From M3007 sp964630705 (lineage in GTDB: Bacteria > Bacteroidota > Bacteroidia > Chitinophagales > Saprospiraceae), in the NCBI GenBank assembly GCA_964630705.1, contig CAZVZH010000012.1, positions 1 to 43,009 on the forward strand: DNA of 43,009 nt, written 5' to 3'. Position 1 is the stretch's first letter; each line of letters begins with the position of its first letter. A program made the position numbers and the translations under genes. Shown here one piece after another: positions 16,702-25,987 of this stretch. Below the pieces are notes generated by a model that was given only the letters and a program-made list of their open reading frames with translations, ran no database searches and was not told where the DNA came from.

Positions 16702-17409
16702 ATGGATTTATTAAAATCGAAAATCTTTTTGGATAAAATCAACCGGGAGTTTGCCCGCATGAGTAAAGACCCTGAAAATATCGTCCGGCTGGACGTAGAC
16801 ATTATGATGGCCTATGTGCGGGATTTTTACGACGCCCTGTTGTCCGATCATGAAAACCCCGCGCCCCCGGTGCGTATGCCGGTAAAACCCGCTGAGCCGA
16901 AAGAGCCTCCAGCCCCGGTGGCAGCCCAATCGGCGCCGCCCAAGCCGCCTGTGGCAGAGCCTGCCCCGCCGCCCGAGGAAAAGCCCGCCCCGGCGCCACC
17001 CCCACCCCCGGTTGTTGTAGAGGCCATTAAGCCGGAAGAGCCGCTGCCAACCATCAAGCCTAAAGCGCCGGCGCCAGCGAGCTTCCCGGCTATTCCGCCG
17101 GAAGCCGAGGCCTTGTTTGAATTCAAAGAGGCTACAGAACTGTCGGAAAAACTGTCGAACCTGCCTATCCCCGACTTGCGCAAGGCCGTCACCCTCAACG
17201 ATCGCCTGCTGCTTACCCGCGAACTGTTCGCCGACGATAACGGCGCCTTCGACAAGGCCCTGGAAACAATCAACAGTCTGGCCGATTTCGATGCCGCAAA
17301 AAACTACCTGCTCGAACATTGCGTCATGCGCTACCGCTGGACGGAGAAAAAACGCCTGGAGACAGCCAAGAAATTTATTAAAATGGTCCGCCGCCGCTTC
17401 AGCGACTAG
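16702..17409 (+). CDS. proline-rich protein with conserved C-terminal domain, function unknown
   Basis: 235 residues. Residues 1-50 are helical (KSKIFLDKINREFARMSKD). A ~80-residue Pro/Ala/Glu-rich low-complexity linker follows (PPPPPVVVEAIKPEEP), then a ~100-residue C-terminal helical domain (LRKAVTLNDRLLLTRELFAD, then FDKALETINSL and a basic tail KMVRRRFSD). The NDR-x-L-x-x-ELF pattern recurs in Bacteroidota proteins of unknown function. There is no signal peptide, so it is cytoplasmic. Its TAG stop abuts the next ATG (TAGATG), implying translational coupling with the FAD oxidoreductase. Confidence 0.75.
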   Translation: MDLLKSKIFLDKINREFARMSKDPENIVRLDVDIMMAYVRDFYDALLSDHENPAPPVRMPVKPAEPKEPPAPVAAQSAPPKPPVAEPAPPPEEKPAPAPPPPPVVVEAIKPEEPLPTIKPKAPAPASFPAIPPEAEALFEFKEATELSEKLSNLPIPDLRKAVTLNDRLLLTRELFADDNGAFDKALETINSLADFDAAKNYLLEHCVMRYRWTEKKRLETAKKFIKMVRRRFSD

Positions 17410-18435
17410 ATGCGCTTTCTGATTGTCGGACAAGGCATTGCAGGGTCGGTACTGGCCTGGACGCTGCTGCAGCGCGGCGCCAAGGTGCAGCTCGCCGACC
17501 CTAAACTACGCTCATCCTCATCCCGGGTAGCAGCCGGGATTATCAACCCGGTGACCGGTAAGCGATTCGTCAAATCCTGGAATTTCGATCTGTTTTACCC
17601 CGTAGCCCGGGCTACCTACCAGGCGATGGAGCGCGATCTGGGCGCCAGGCTTTGGTATGATGTGGAAATATTCCGATTACTGGGGTCTGCCGGCGAACTC
17701 AACGATTGGGCTGCCCGCCAAGCCAGCCCGGGTTATGAAAATTTGTTGAGCATCCGCCAGGAGGCCGGCTCCTGGTCGGCGCAGCTGCATCCGCCTTTTG
17801 CCATTGGAGCGATACGGCAGGCGGCCCGGGTCGATTTTACAGCCTTGTTGAAACAGCTTGGTGAAAAACGCACACGATCCGGCGCCTTTTTGCCGGCGCA
17901 ACTTCAGCCTGAACAAGTATTGGAAAAGTTGTCCGACTTCGACGCCGTGATTTTGTGCCAGGGCGCCGACGCGACGGCCTCGCCTTTTTTTCCAAACCTG
18001 CCCTGGCAGTTGTCGAAAGGTGAAGCGCTCTTGCTTGAGCTCAAAGGGCCGGAACCCAGGGAATTGCTGAAAAAAAATTTGATACTGGCGCCGCTTGGGA
18101 ACGGAAAAATTTGGGCGGGCGCTACTTCTGTCTGGAACTTTTCCGATGGCGCTGCTTCGGAAAGCGGGCGGGCGGACATCGAACAGCGGCTGCAGGAAAT
18201 CCTCCGCGTCAACTACCAGGTAATCGATCACCTGGCGGCCATCCGGCCTACTGTGCTCGACCGGCGGCCGTTTTTGGGCGCCAGCCGCGAACATCCAAAT
18301 CTGTTTATTTTCAATGGCCTGGGCACCAAAGGCGCCTTGCTGGCGCCATATTGGGCGGTCCACCTTGCCGATCATTTGCTGGAGGGGAAAACGCTGGATG
18401 CCGAAGTTGACATTCGCCGTTTTGCAGCGGGCTGA
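17410..18435 (+). CDS. FAD-dependent oxidoreductase (DAO family)
   Basis: 341 residues. An N-terminal dinucleotide-binding fold, FLIVGQGIAGSVLAW (GxGxxG at ~8-13), is followed by a glycine-oxidase/DAO-like layout: SSRVAAGIINPVTGKRFVKSW, then a central substrate domain, CQGADA near 180, and the C-terminal FAD motif FNGLGTKGALLAPYWA. Substrate is not predictable; flavin-dependent amine or amino-acid oxidation is the family norm. The start abuts the preceding gene's stop. The TGA ends at 18435 and the convergent esterase stop begins at 18436, with no gap. Confidence 0.85.
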   Translation: MRFLIVGQGIAGSVLAWTLLQRGAKVQLADPKLRSSSSRVAAGIINPVTGKRFVKSWNFDLFYPVARATYQAMERDLGARLWYDVEIFRLLGSAGELNDWAARQASPGYENLLSIRQEAGSWSAQLHPPFAIGAIRQAARVDFTALLKQLGEKRTRSGAFLPAQLQPEQVLEKLSDFDAVILCQGADATASPFFPNLPWQLSKGEALLLELKGPEPRELLKKNLILAPLGNGKIWAGATSVWNFSDGAASESGRADIEQRLQEILRVNYQVIDHLAAIRPTVLDRRPFLGASREHPNLFIFNGLGTKGALLAPYWAVHLADHLLEGKTLDAEVDIRRFAAG

Positions 18436-19254
18436 TCATTTTTTTCGAAAAAACTTATCGAAATACAAGATTTGGAAATCCACCGCGCTACTCCAGTATT
18501 CGCCGGTGTGGCCGCCGGGGCGCTCGGTGTATTCGTGTGGAATTTTTGCGGCCAGCAAACGCCGGTGCATTTCGCGGTTGGCATCGAGGAAGAAATCGTC
18601 TTCCCCGCAGTCGATAATGATGCTTAACTGATTGGGTGTTAAACTCGATACCAGGTTGACCACCGATGCGCGTTCCCAATTTTCCCAATTACTGCTGGTG
18701 GAGCCCAGCACGCCTTCCAGGTCCCAATTGTTCTTTTTCCAGGGCCTCAAGTCCAGTCCGCCGGCCATACTTCCCGCAGCGCCAAACAGTTCCGGGTGGC
18801 GGATGGCCAAATACAAGGCCCCATGGCCGCCCATGCTCAAGCCGGCGATGGCGCGGCCGGCCGGCTCTTTCCGGGTATGGAAATAATAGTCGATAAAAGG
18901 CACGAGCTCCTGTGTGATGTGGGTTTCGTACCGCACTGTAGAATCGACCGGACTGTCGAGGTACCAACTGTCGTAACCGCCGTCGGGACAAACTATCAGC
19001 ATCCCATACTGGTCGGCATGCTGCTGCAATTGGGGAGCGTCGCGCAACCATCCGGAATAGTTGCCGCTGTAGCCATGCAACAGGTACAAGACCGGATAAG
19101 CGGACCCTTGCAGGCTGTACTGGTCGGGCGTGATAACGACACAGCGCACGGCTTTTCGCATGGCCGGGCTAAATACTTCCAACGTATCGACATGCCCGGC
19201 GCTGACACTCGAGGCGCTCATAAGCAACAGGAGAAGTAGTCCGAAAGGGCGCAT
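18436..19254 (-). CDS. secreted alpha/beta-hydrolase esterase (esterase D/PF00756-like)
   Basis: 272 residues. The signal peptide is MRPFGLLLLLLMSASSVSAG. Alpha/beta hydrolase landmarks: the oxyanion region LYLLHGYSGNYSGW, the nucleophile elbow GLSMGGHGAL (Ser), acid DCGEDDFF and catalytic His in RPGGHTGEYW. The layout matches the S-formylglutathione hydrolase/feruloyl-esterase-like putative esterase family (~270 residues). It acts outside the cytoplasm; acyl or acetyl ester hydrolysis of carbohydrate or small substrates is the family role, but the substrate is unknown. It is 15 nt downstream of a second esterase of the same superfamily. Confidence 0.88.
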   Translation of the reverse strand: MRPFGLLLLLLMSASSVSAGHVDTLEVFSPAMRKAVRCVVITPDQYSLQGSAYPVLYLLHGYSGNYSGWLRDAPQLQQHADQYGMLIVCPDGGYDSWYLDSPVDSTVRYETHITQELVPFIDYYFHTRKEPAGRAIAGLSMGGHGALYLAIRHPELFGAAGSMAGGLDLRPWKKNNWDLEGVLGSTSSNWENWERASVVNLVSSLTPNQLSIIIDCGEDDFFLDANREMHRRLLAAKIPHEYTERPGGHTGEYWSSAVDFQILYFDKFFRKK

Positions 19255-19269
19255 GGGTAAGCCGAATAA

Positions 19270-20001
19270 TCAAAACCGGGATTCGACATAGTACGGGAGC
19301 ATGGCCCGCCAGGTCGGCCAGTCGTGGCGCATGTCCGGCCCCCAGATATCGAGTTCGTGCGGAATCCCTTTCGACGACAGGATGCCGGAAAGCCGCTTCG
19401 AAGCCTCGGGATCTTCATAATCGCCGGAGCCGGTCAGGATATGGACGTGAGGCAGGCGCTGCAAGCGCGGCAGGTTGTAATCGTCGTCGAGTTGAGGCAG
19501 GTAATGACAAGGCGAGTTGAAGTACACGTCTTCATCGAAATAGCCTTTGGTGTAAGAGGTCAGGTCGTATACCCCCGACATGGCGATAGTTCCATCAAAC
19601 AAGTCGGGCCGCCGGAAACACATATTGGCGGCATGCAAAGCGCCCAGAGAAGCGCCGCAGGTAATGATCGGCGTGTCTGCGCTGGTATGCATCCGGATAA
19701 AGGGGACCACCTCGTTTTCCACGTAACCGTTGAACTGCTGGTGCCGGATGGCTTTGTGGCGCGGGTGCATGTGGCTGTTCAGCCAGGCTTCCGAGTTGAT
19801 GCTGTTGATGGAAAAAACCTTGACTTTCCCGGCGTCGATGTAGGGCTCCAGGACGGAGATCAGGTGAAAACGTTCGTATTCCAGGAAGTCAGCCGCCGCG
19901 GTGGGCAACAACAACAATGCAAAGCCGAAATGGCCGTACATGGCGATCTCCATGTTTTTGTTCAGGCGCGGGCTGACCCACTGGTGTATTTCACGATTCA
20001 T
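19270..20001 (-). CDS. cytoplasmic alpha/beta-hydrolase, putative esterase family
   Basis: 243 residues from the ATG at 20001, with no signal peptide. The nucleophile elbow is CGASLGALHAAN (GxSxG). The acid may lie in TGSGDYEDPE and the catalytic His in GPDMRHDWPTW. MEIAMYGHFGFALLLLPTAAADF near the N-terminus fits the first beta strands, not a membrane helix. Related to the preceding esterase by superfamily but not a close duplicate. A promoter with both -33 and -7 elements lies upstream, so the two esterases can be expressed apart from tilS and the sulfatase. Confidence 0.85.
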   Translation of the reverse strand: MNREIHQWVSPRLNKNMEIAMYGHFGFALLLLPTAAADFLEYERFHLISVLEPYIDAGKVKVFSINSINSEAWLNSHMHPRHKAIRHQQFNGYVENEVVPFIRMHTSADTPIITCGASLGALHAANMCFRRPDLFDGTIAMSGVYDLTSYTKGYFDEDVYFNSPCHYLPQLDDDYNLPRLQRLPHVHILTGSGDYEDPEASKRLSGILSSKGIPHELDIWGPDMRHDWPTWRAMLPYYVESRF

Positions 20002-20031
20002 ACAGAAAAAACGGTTGTAAAACGATGGTTG

Positions 20032-20064
20032 CAAATGTAGAAAAACCGGCGCATTTGTTTCAAA
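20032..20064 (-). promoter_or_regulatory. Bacteroidota promoter (-33 TTTG, -7 TACATTTG) for the esterase pair
   Basis: On the minus strand TTTG (20064-20061) and TACATTTG (20039-20032) are separated by 21 nt, within the range usual for the Bacteroidota consensus. The -7 box is 30 nt upstream of the esterase ATG. This is the best promoter match in the window. Confidence 0.5.
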
Positions 20065-21958
20065 GCGCCAAAAAATCATTGTACAGGGTTTGCAAATAGG
20101 CGCGTGCCTGGCGTTGCTGCAAACTATCCAGGCCCGGGCCCGCCTGCGCTTGCCAGGCTTTTTTGGAAAAAGGGAAAAAGCCGCTGCCGGCGCCAGCCAT
20201 CCAACCCAGGCCATTTTCATTTGAAAAATAGGCAAAATCGCGGGTCGATTTTTCCAACAGGTTCTTGCTCCAGCCAAATTCCCCGGCAGAAAAGCCGAGG
20301 GCCGGCAGCAGCGTGGCCGGAATATCATGGTGGTTGCCCAAGGTGTTGATGCGTTTCCCTTGCCAAGCCGGATCGATCAAGGGCCCGGTAAAAATCAGAG
20401 GCACCTGGCGCGACCGGGGCTGGTCCATCCGTATGCCTCCGGGTTGCTGATGGCCGTGATCGGCTACCAAAACAAATAGTGTGTTGGCAAACCAGGACTG
20501 GCGGGCAGCCTGCTCAAAAAAACGACCGATCGCATGGTCGGCAAAGGCCGCGCTGTTCAAAAATTTCTCCTGCTCCGACGGTCCGGACCAGCGGCTTTCA
20601 AACGGCACGTCGTAGGGGGTGTGCAAACTCAAGGTGAGGATGCTGCCGAAAAAAGGCTGCTGGGTTTGGGAAAAAGTGCTCAGGGCTTTGTCGAACACCT
20701 TGGTATCGTCGGCGCCCCAGCGCTGGCTGCGCTCGGCGTTCGTAAAATCGGCCTCAGAGAAAACCTGCTCGAATCGCTGGTTGCGCAACCACACCCCGAT
20801 GTTGGCAAAGGTGAGTTGGCCGCCATAGAAAAAGGCCGTTCGATAGCCGTTGTTTTTCAAAACTTTGGGAATAGAAGGCAGTTTTTCCGCTTTGTCCTGG
20901 AGCAACACTACCGATTGGTCGGGCTGCGCCGGAAAACCTCCGAGCACCGCCACCAGGCCCTGGTCGGTCCGGTAACCGCTGCTGTAGCACTGCTCGAACA
21001 GAATGCCCGTTTGGATCAAGCGGCTCAAGTTTGGACAAACGCCGGGCGCGCCGCCGAGTTCCTGCACCACCTGGGCTGTCATACTTTCCATCAGGATGAA
21101 AACGATGTTCGGCTGCACGCCCGGGGTGGACAACAGCCAGCTTCCTGTTTGAGCGCCGGCGCTGGAATCGCTGGAAAAAAGTTCGCGGGTTAGCCTGCGC
21201 GCCTCGACATCGTCCATAGAGCGGAAATGGTTGTCTGTCGAGCGGGTTTCAATCATGCTGTGCAAGAGATGCCAGGCGGCATTGGTGGCGGCGTGGTTGT
21301 TGAAGGGGTAAGCGGAGTAGTACGCTGCGCTTTCATTGATCGGTACTTTGCCCCAGCCGCCCCGGATAGCCAAAACGATCAGGGGAAGCAACACCGGCGC
21401 CCAGCTGAGCTGGCCCAGCCGGCTGTGGTTGCCCTGTATTTTTTTCTCAATCCCGGTTTTGTACATCCAAAACCAAAGTCCGACCACGCCCACATAGGTC
21501 AGCACACTTCCGATTTTGAAAATTAAGGACATCGAGTCCAGCATCGCTGCAGGGGTGCGAAAGTAGTCCAGGGCCCGGTTGTTCAGCAGGGTGTGCCATT
21601 CCTCGTAGATAAAAACATTGGCGCCGAACAAAAAAACCAGGATGAGCAGCAGGGCCGCGTGATACCAGCGCAAGATTTTGCGCAACAGGTCTTTCCGGTT
21701 CGAAGCGGCGAGCGCAAACCACAGCAGGACGGCTGGCCCGGCCAGGTAGCCTGCCATGCTCAGGTCGAGCGGCAAGGCTTTCCAGAAAGCGGCCCAGGGC
21801 GCTTCTTCCGCCCAGTCTTTGGCCAGCCACAACACAAACCACAAGCGAAAAGCAGCGAAGAAACACAGCCAAAAACAGAAAAGCCGGAGGGCGAAAGCCA
21901 GCGGCTGACTCGCAGCGCGCAGGTTTTGGTCCGCACCATTTAAATTGATCTTACCCAA
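20060..21958 (-). CDS. LTA synthase-like sulfatase/phosphoglycerol transferase membrane protein
   Basis: 632 residues. About five N-terminal membrane helices (to ~residue 210) precede an extracytoplasmic sulfatase-fold domain. Metal/nucleophile positions of the LtaS family are present: Glu in FILMESMTA, nucleophile Thr in SSGYRTDQG, Asp-His in LVADHGHQQ. By family this would transfer or hydrolyse phosphoglycerol or phosphoethanolamine-type groups on envelope glycans or lipids. The only start that fits the frame is a TTG at 21958, which overlaps the last 19 nt of tilS; no ATG occurs before the first membrane helices. Translation may be coupled to tilS termination. Confidence 0.85.
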   Translation of the reverse strand: MGKINLNGADQNLRAASQPLAFALRLFCFWLCFFAAFRLWFVLWLAKDWAEEAPWAAFWKALPLDLSMAGYLAGPAVLLWFALAASNRKDLLRKILRWYHAALLLILVFLFGANVFIYEEWHTLLNNRALDYFRTPAAMLDSMSLIFKIGSVLTYVGVVGLWFWMYKTGIEKKIQGNHSRLGQLSWAPVLLPLIVLAIRGGWGKVPINESAAYYSAYPFNNHAATNAAWHLLHSMIETRSTDNHFRSMDDVEARRLTRELFSSDSSAGAQTGSWLLSTPGVQPNIVFILMESMTAQVVQELGGAPGVCPNLSRLIQTGILFEQCYSSGYRTDQGLVAVLGGFPAQPDQSVVLLQDKAEKLPSIPKVLKNNGYRTAFFYGGQLTFANIGVWLRNQRFEQVFSEADFTNAERSQRWGADDTKVFDKALSTFSQTQQPFFGSILTLSLHTPYDVPFESRWSGPSEQEKFLNSAAFADHAIGRFFEQAARQSWFANTLFVLVADHGHQQPGGIRMDQPRSRQVPLIFTGPLIDPAWQGKRINTLGNHHDIPATLLPALGFSAGEFGWSKNLLEKSTRDFAYFSNENGLGWMAGAGSGFFPFSKKAWQAQAGPGLDSLQQRQARAYLQTLYNDFLAL

Positions 21959-23283
21959 GTGAATTTCAGTAGTTTAATGCCATCGGGGCTGGGTTTGAAA
22001 CGTTCATCCAACCGCATGCCCAATACCCAGATGATGCGCTTGGTTTGGTCTTCCAGTATCCAGACTTTCTCTTTTTCCAACCGGGATAATTTATGGTTGG
22101 TAAAGAAGTCCTGGATTTTCTGGCTTTTGCCGTTCAGGCCGTACGGTTGAAAAACGTCGCCCGGTTTCCAGTGGCGCAAAAGTAAGGGGAATTGCAGTTC
22201 CGGTGCAGGTACCAGTACCGACTCCCAGTTGTCGTCCGGGCGTCCGGTGGTTTCCGAAGCCGGCATCAGAAAGAGCGCACTGCCGTCGGGCAGCCGAACC
22301 AGCAAGTCATCCGGGCCAACCTGTACTTCATGGGAAACCTCCGTGTTATTCCGGGTAGCCAACAACAAATGATCGCGGTCCATCACCAGGCGGTTCGCAT
22401 CGGCGCCGAGCCATTCTGTGCCGGGTTGGTCCCAACTATCGACGACTTGCCGGGCCTGTTCGGCGGTGAAACCCAAGGGCTGCAACAAATCGAACAAGGC
22501 GTCTGCCGGGGCAGGCAATTGTTCCAGTAGGGCTTTGTCGAGCCGCCTTTCTCCGTTGGCATCGGGCTTGCTCCACAACTGGCCCAGCAGAAAATTCAGG
22601 TTGGCGTCGGCTGCCCGAAGCCTGGCGATGGTTTTTGCGGCGCCGGCCAAAAAAGCCGGATTCAGGGCGGCCATCGGCGGAAGCACCTGCTGCCGGATCG
22701 CATTTCGGGTGTAATCCAGCTGTGCATTGCTGCTGTCTTCGCGCCAAGTCAGGTTGTTTTCTTGGGCAAATGCCAGAATTTCGGCGCGGCTGGCAAACAG
22801 CAAGGGGCGGATGACCGCTCCATTTTGCTGGGGGATGCCCGTCAGACCCGTCAGGCCGGTTCCGCGAATTAAATGGTGCACCGCGGTTTCCACCGAATCG
22901 TTCAGGTGGTGGCCGGTGGCGATTTTTTCAAAACCATAGGTCGCGCGGATTTGCTCCAGCCAGTCGTACCGCAGTTTCCGGGCGGCCATTTGAATGGAAA
23001 GTCCTTCTTCGGCGGCGAAAACCTCCGTTTCGAAACCCTGGCTGAAAAATTTGATTCGATGCCGGAGCGCCCAGGATTGTACGAAGGTCTCATCCTGGTC
23101 AGACTCCGCGCCGCGCAGTTGAAAATTTGCGTGGGCGATGCCGAATTCCAATTGGGTTTGGAGGAACAGTTCACACAAGACCATCGAATCCAGGCCGCCG
23201 CTCACCGCCAGTAGGCAGGACGACTCGCCGGAGAGCAGGTTTTGGCTGCGCAAAAACTCCTGGAAACGGTGCAGTAGATCCAT
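21940..23283 (-). CDS. tilS: tRNA(Ile)-lysidine synthase
   Basis: Essential ATP-dependent modification of the AUA-decoding tRNA-Ile anticodon to lysidine. 447 residues. The PP-loop is AVSGGLDSMVLCELF at ~28-42; GHHLNDSVETAVHHLIRGTGLTGL is represented by HHLNDSVET and RGTGLTGL; then REDSSNAQLDYTRN, typical of TilS. A substrate-binding middle domain and the C-terminal TilS domain follow (LRHWKPGDVFQPYGLNGKSQKI trimmed to WKPGDVFQP and KIQDFFTN). It overlaps the sulfatase gene by 19 nt and is divergent from the DUF5686 gene. Confidence 0.95.
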   Translation of the reverse strand: MDLLHRFQEFLRSQNLLSGESSCLLAVSGGLDSMVLCELFLQTQLEFGIAHANFQLRGAESDQDETFVQSWALRHRIKFFSQGFETEVFAAEEGLSIQMAARKLRYDWLEQIRATYGFEKIATGHHLNDSVETAVHHLIRGTGLTGLTGIPQQNGAVIRPLLFASRAEILAFAQENNLTWREDSSNAQLDYTRNAIRQQVLPPMAALNPAFLAGAAKTIARLRAADANLNFLLGQLWSKPDANGERRLDKALLEQLPAPADALFDLLQPLGFTAEQARQVVDSWDQPGTEWLGADANRLVMDRDHLLLATRNNTEVSHEVQVGPDDLLVRLPDGSALFLMPASETTGRPDDNWESVLVPAPELQFPLLLRHWKPGDVFQPYGLNGKSQKIQDFFTNHKLSRLEKEKVWILEDQTKRIIWVLGMRLDERFKPSPDGIKLLKFTWVRSI

Positions 23284-23347
23284 AGTTCTTAAAAGAAAAA
23301 TTTCAATTTTGTTTCAAGCCGACTTTAGACCTTTGCTGCAAAGTTAG

Positions 23348-23365
23348 AGCCGCAAGCCTGCGGCT
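23348..23365. other. small perfect hairpin in the tilS/DUF5686 divergent region
   Basis: AGCCGCA (23348-23354) and TGCGGCT (23359-23365) form a 7-bp stem with a 4-nt loop. It lies next to a minus-strand TAACTTTG box (23339-23346) that could serve tilS. There is no U-tract, so it is not an obvious terminator; it could be an operator or a 5'-leader structure. Confidence 0.35.
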
Positions 23366-23421
23366 GGGTAATAAATTCCCAAGTTTTACGCTGCTTTACC
23401 TGTATACGCCATCATTCCTTT

Positions 23422-25950
23422 ATGAAGTACAAAAACTACCTCCGTCCTGTTTTTTTTGCCCTTTTGTTCTTTTCCCTGTTTGTTCTCCCTGAAAGCCGGG
23501 GCCAGTTGCAAGGCGCCGTGTTGGATGAAAACGGCGAACCCCTACCCTATGCCACGGTTTACGTCCGGAACAGCACCAACGGTACCGTTGCCAACGCTAC
23601 TGGCGAATACCGGCTCAACCTCGAGCCCGGCGCCCACACCATTGTTTTTCAATACATTGGCTACCAGCAAAAACTGGAAACGGTGCAGTATGCCGGCAAA
23701 GCTATCCGGCTCGATGTGCGCATGGAGCCATCCGACCTGGAACTGTCGGAAGTGGTCATCACCACCGAAGACCCTGCCTACCCGATCATGCGCAAAGCCA
23801 TCGCCAAACGCTCCTTCTACCGCAACCGAACAGCCGCCTACAGCTGCAACGCCTACATCAAGGGGTTTTACAAGTTGCTCGATGCGCCGAAAAAAATTTT
23901 TGGACAGGATATCGGCGACATGGGAGGCGTGCTCGACTCTAACCGCGCCGGCGTTATTTATTTGTCCGAATCGGTATCGCAATTGTTCGTGCAAACCAAA
24001 CCGCTGCGCCAAAAAGAAGTGATGATTTCCAGCAAGGTCAGCGGCAGCACCAACGGCTTCAGCCTCAACCGCGCCACGCTCACCGATTTTAACCTGTACG
24101 ACGAGCGGATCAATATCGACCGGGATATTCTCTCCCCGCTGGCCGACAACGCTTTTTCCTATTACCGCTTCCGTTTGGCAGGCAAGTTCAAAGACGACAA
24201 TGGCTATGACATCTATAAAATCGAAGTGATTCCGAAGCGCGACGAAGACCCTACTTTTCACGGATACATTTACATTGTGAGCGACTGGTGGAACCTCGCT
24301 GGCGTCGACCTGAAACTGACGGGAAAGGCCATCCAGCAGCCGGTGCTCGACACCATGGATATCAAGCAGGAGTTTGTGTTGGTGAACAAACCCGACGAAT
24401 GGCTGCTGCTTACCCAACTGACCGGCTTTCGGTTTGCCGTCCTGGGCTTTAAGGTCGGCGGATTTTTTAACGGGGTGTTTTCCAACTACAACCTCCAACC
24501 GGCTTTCGGACCCGATTTTTTCAATCGCGAAACGTTTAAAGTAGAAAAAATCGCTTCGGAGCGCGACAGCGCCTACTGGGAAAGCGTTCGCCCGGTGCCC
24601 CTCACGGCAGAAGAAGCCGGCGACTATGTGCGCAAAGACAGCCTGGCGCGAATCTGGGAGTCTAAAGCCTACCTCGACAGTACCGACCGGCGCGAGAACC
24701 GGTTCAAATTCCGGAATCTGCTCTTCGGCTACTCCTGGAACAATTCCTACCGGCATATTTCCTTCTCGTATCCCTCTCTTTCCGATGGCATGCAATTCAA
24801 TGCCGTACAGGGACTTACCTTGAATTTCCGCCCGACCTTCCGCAAAAGCGACGGCCGCCGGCGCTCCAAATACTGGGAAGCCAGCGGCCGGCTCAATTAT
24901 GGTTTTGCCGAAAAACGCCTCCGCCCCTCGTTCCGCCTGGAGCGCCAGTTTGAAAGCATCTACTTTACCCGCGCCGAACTGAGCGGAGGCGTGGACGCGG
25001 TTCAGTTTGACGAGGAAAAACAAATTGGCGAGCTGACCAACTTGCTTTACTCCATGCTGGAGAAACAGAATTACCTCAAACTCTATGAAAAAACATTTGT
25101 CGCGGCGCGCATCGGCCGGGTCCTTGTGCCGGGGCTGCGGTTGGAATTCAGGACAGAGTATGCCCGGCGCCGGCCTTTGGTCAACCACAGCGACTACAGC
25201 CTGTTCCGGAAAGACCGCGCCTATTGGCCGAATGCGCCATTACCCGTTCCGGCAATAACGCCTGAGCCAAATTTTTTCCAGGAAAACGAGGCTTTCCTGC
25301 TCGAACTCAACGCCCGGATACGATTTAAAGAAACGTACAGTACCTATCCGGACTACCGGGCCTATGAGCGCTCCAAATGGCCAACCTTGTTTTTACAATA
25401 CACCAAAGCCGTGCCTGGGGTGCTGGGGAGCGATGTCGACTTCGACTTGTTGCAAGCCCGGGTCACGCAATCCGACCTTTCAATGGGTTTGTTTGGCTAC
25501 AGCGAATGGAATATCGGCGGCGGAACCTTTTGGCGAAAAAAACGGGTCGAATTCATGGACTTTTACCACCCCAAAGGCAACCAGACGATCTTCAGCAAGC
25601 CGAACAATTACATCCGCGGTTTTTTCCTGCTGCCCTATTACGAGTTCAGCACGGCCGACGCTTTTGCTTTTGCCCATTGGCGGCACCATTTCAACGGCTG
25701 GCTGTTAGACAAACTTCCCGGCATCCGCAAGCTGAACTGGAAGGAAGCCCTGAGCCTGAACGTTTACTACGCCGACCAGTATGCCTGGGAAAGCCAACGC
25801 CCCAACGCTACCCTGCCCTACTGGGAAGCCAGTTTCGGTTTTTACAACATCGGCATCAAGTTTTTCCGGCCCCTGCACGTCAACATCGCCACTGGTTTTT
25901 TTGGCGGAGAACTATACCGAACCGGCGTGGTGCTGGGCCTGGATTTGTAA
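23422..25950 (+). CDS. DUF5686 / carboxypeptidase-like regulatory domain outer-membrane protein
   Basis: 842 residues. The signal peptide (FALLFFSLFVLPESRGQ core) is followed by a carboxypeptidase-D-regulatory-like domain at ~28-110 (GAVLDENGEPLPYATVYVRN, ATGEYRLNLEPGAHTI, FQYIGYQQ), as in SusC/TonB-linked proteins but without a plug domain. A ~700-residue DUF5686 region ends in repeated aromatic beta strands (FGFYNIGIKFFRPLHVNI, GVVLGLDL), suggesting an outer-membrane barrel. Function unknown in the family. The adenosine deaminase gene follows after 37 nt on the same strand, probably co-transcribed. Confidence 0.88.
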   Translation: MKYKNYLRPVFFALLFFSLFVLPESRGQLQGAVLDENGEPLPYATVYVRNSTNGTVANATGEYRLNLEPGAHTIVFQYIGYQQKLETVQYAGKAIRLDVRMEPSDLELSEVVITTEDPAYPIMRKAIAKRSFYRNRTAAYSCNAYIKGFYKLLDAPKKIFGQDIGDMGGVLDSNRAGVIYLSESVSQLFVQTKPLRQKEVMISSKVSGSTNGFSLNRATLTDFNLYDERINIDRDILSPLADNAFSYYRFRLAGKFKDDNGYDIYKIEVIPKRDEDPTFHGYIYIVSDWWNLAGVDLKLTGKAIQQPVLDTMDIKQEFVLVNKPDEWLLLTQLTGFRFAVLGFKVGGFFNGVFSNYNLQPAFGPDFFNRETFKVEKIASERDSAYWESVRPVPLTAEEAGDYVRKDSLARIWESKAYLDSTDRRENRFKFRNLLFGYSWNNSYRHISFSYPSLSDGMQFNAVQGLTLNFRPTFRKSDGRRRSKYWEASGRLNYGFAEKRLRPSFRLERQFESIYFTRAELSGGVDAVQFDEEKQIGELTNLLYSMLEKQNYLKLYEKTFVAARIGRVLVPGLRLEFRTEYARRRPLVNHSDYSLFRKDRAYWPNAPLPVPAITPEPNFFQENEAFLLELNARIRFKETYSTYPDYRAYERSKWPTLFLQYTKAVPGVLGSDVDFDLLQARVTQSDLSMGLFGYSEWNIGGGTFWRKKRVEFMDFYHPKGNQTIFSKPNNYIRGFFLLPYYEFSTADAFAFAHWRHHFNGWLLDKLPGIRKLNWKEALSLNVYYADQYAWESQRPNATLPYWEASFGFYNIGIKFFRPLHVNIATGFFGGELYRTGVVLGLDL

Positions 25951-25987
25951 GAATCCGGTACCTTGAGCGCCTGAAATATTCCGCTTT

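Noticed and set aside
12379..23283. A defence island or mobile element among bshB1, nth, tilS and the esterases
   Set aside because: All recognisable genes are housekeeping or envelope enzymes; no integrase, transposase, restriction, toxin-antitoxin or CRISPR gene and no terminal repeats were seen.
23542..25188. 548-codon minus-strand open frame opposite the DUF5686 gene
   Set aside because: Antisense shadow in a GC-rich gene; the sense strand has a signal peptide and family motifs.
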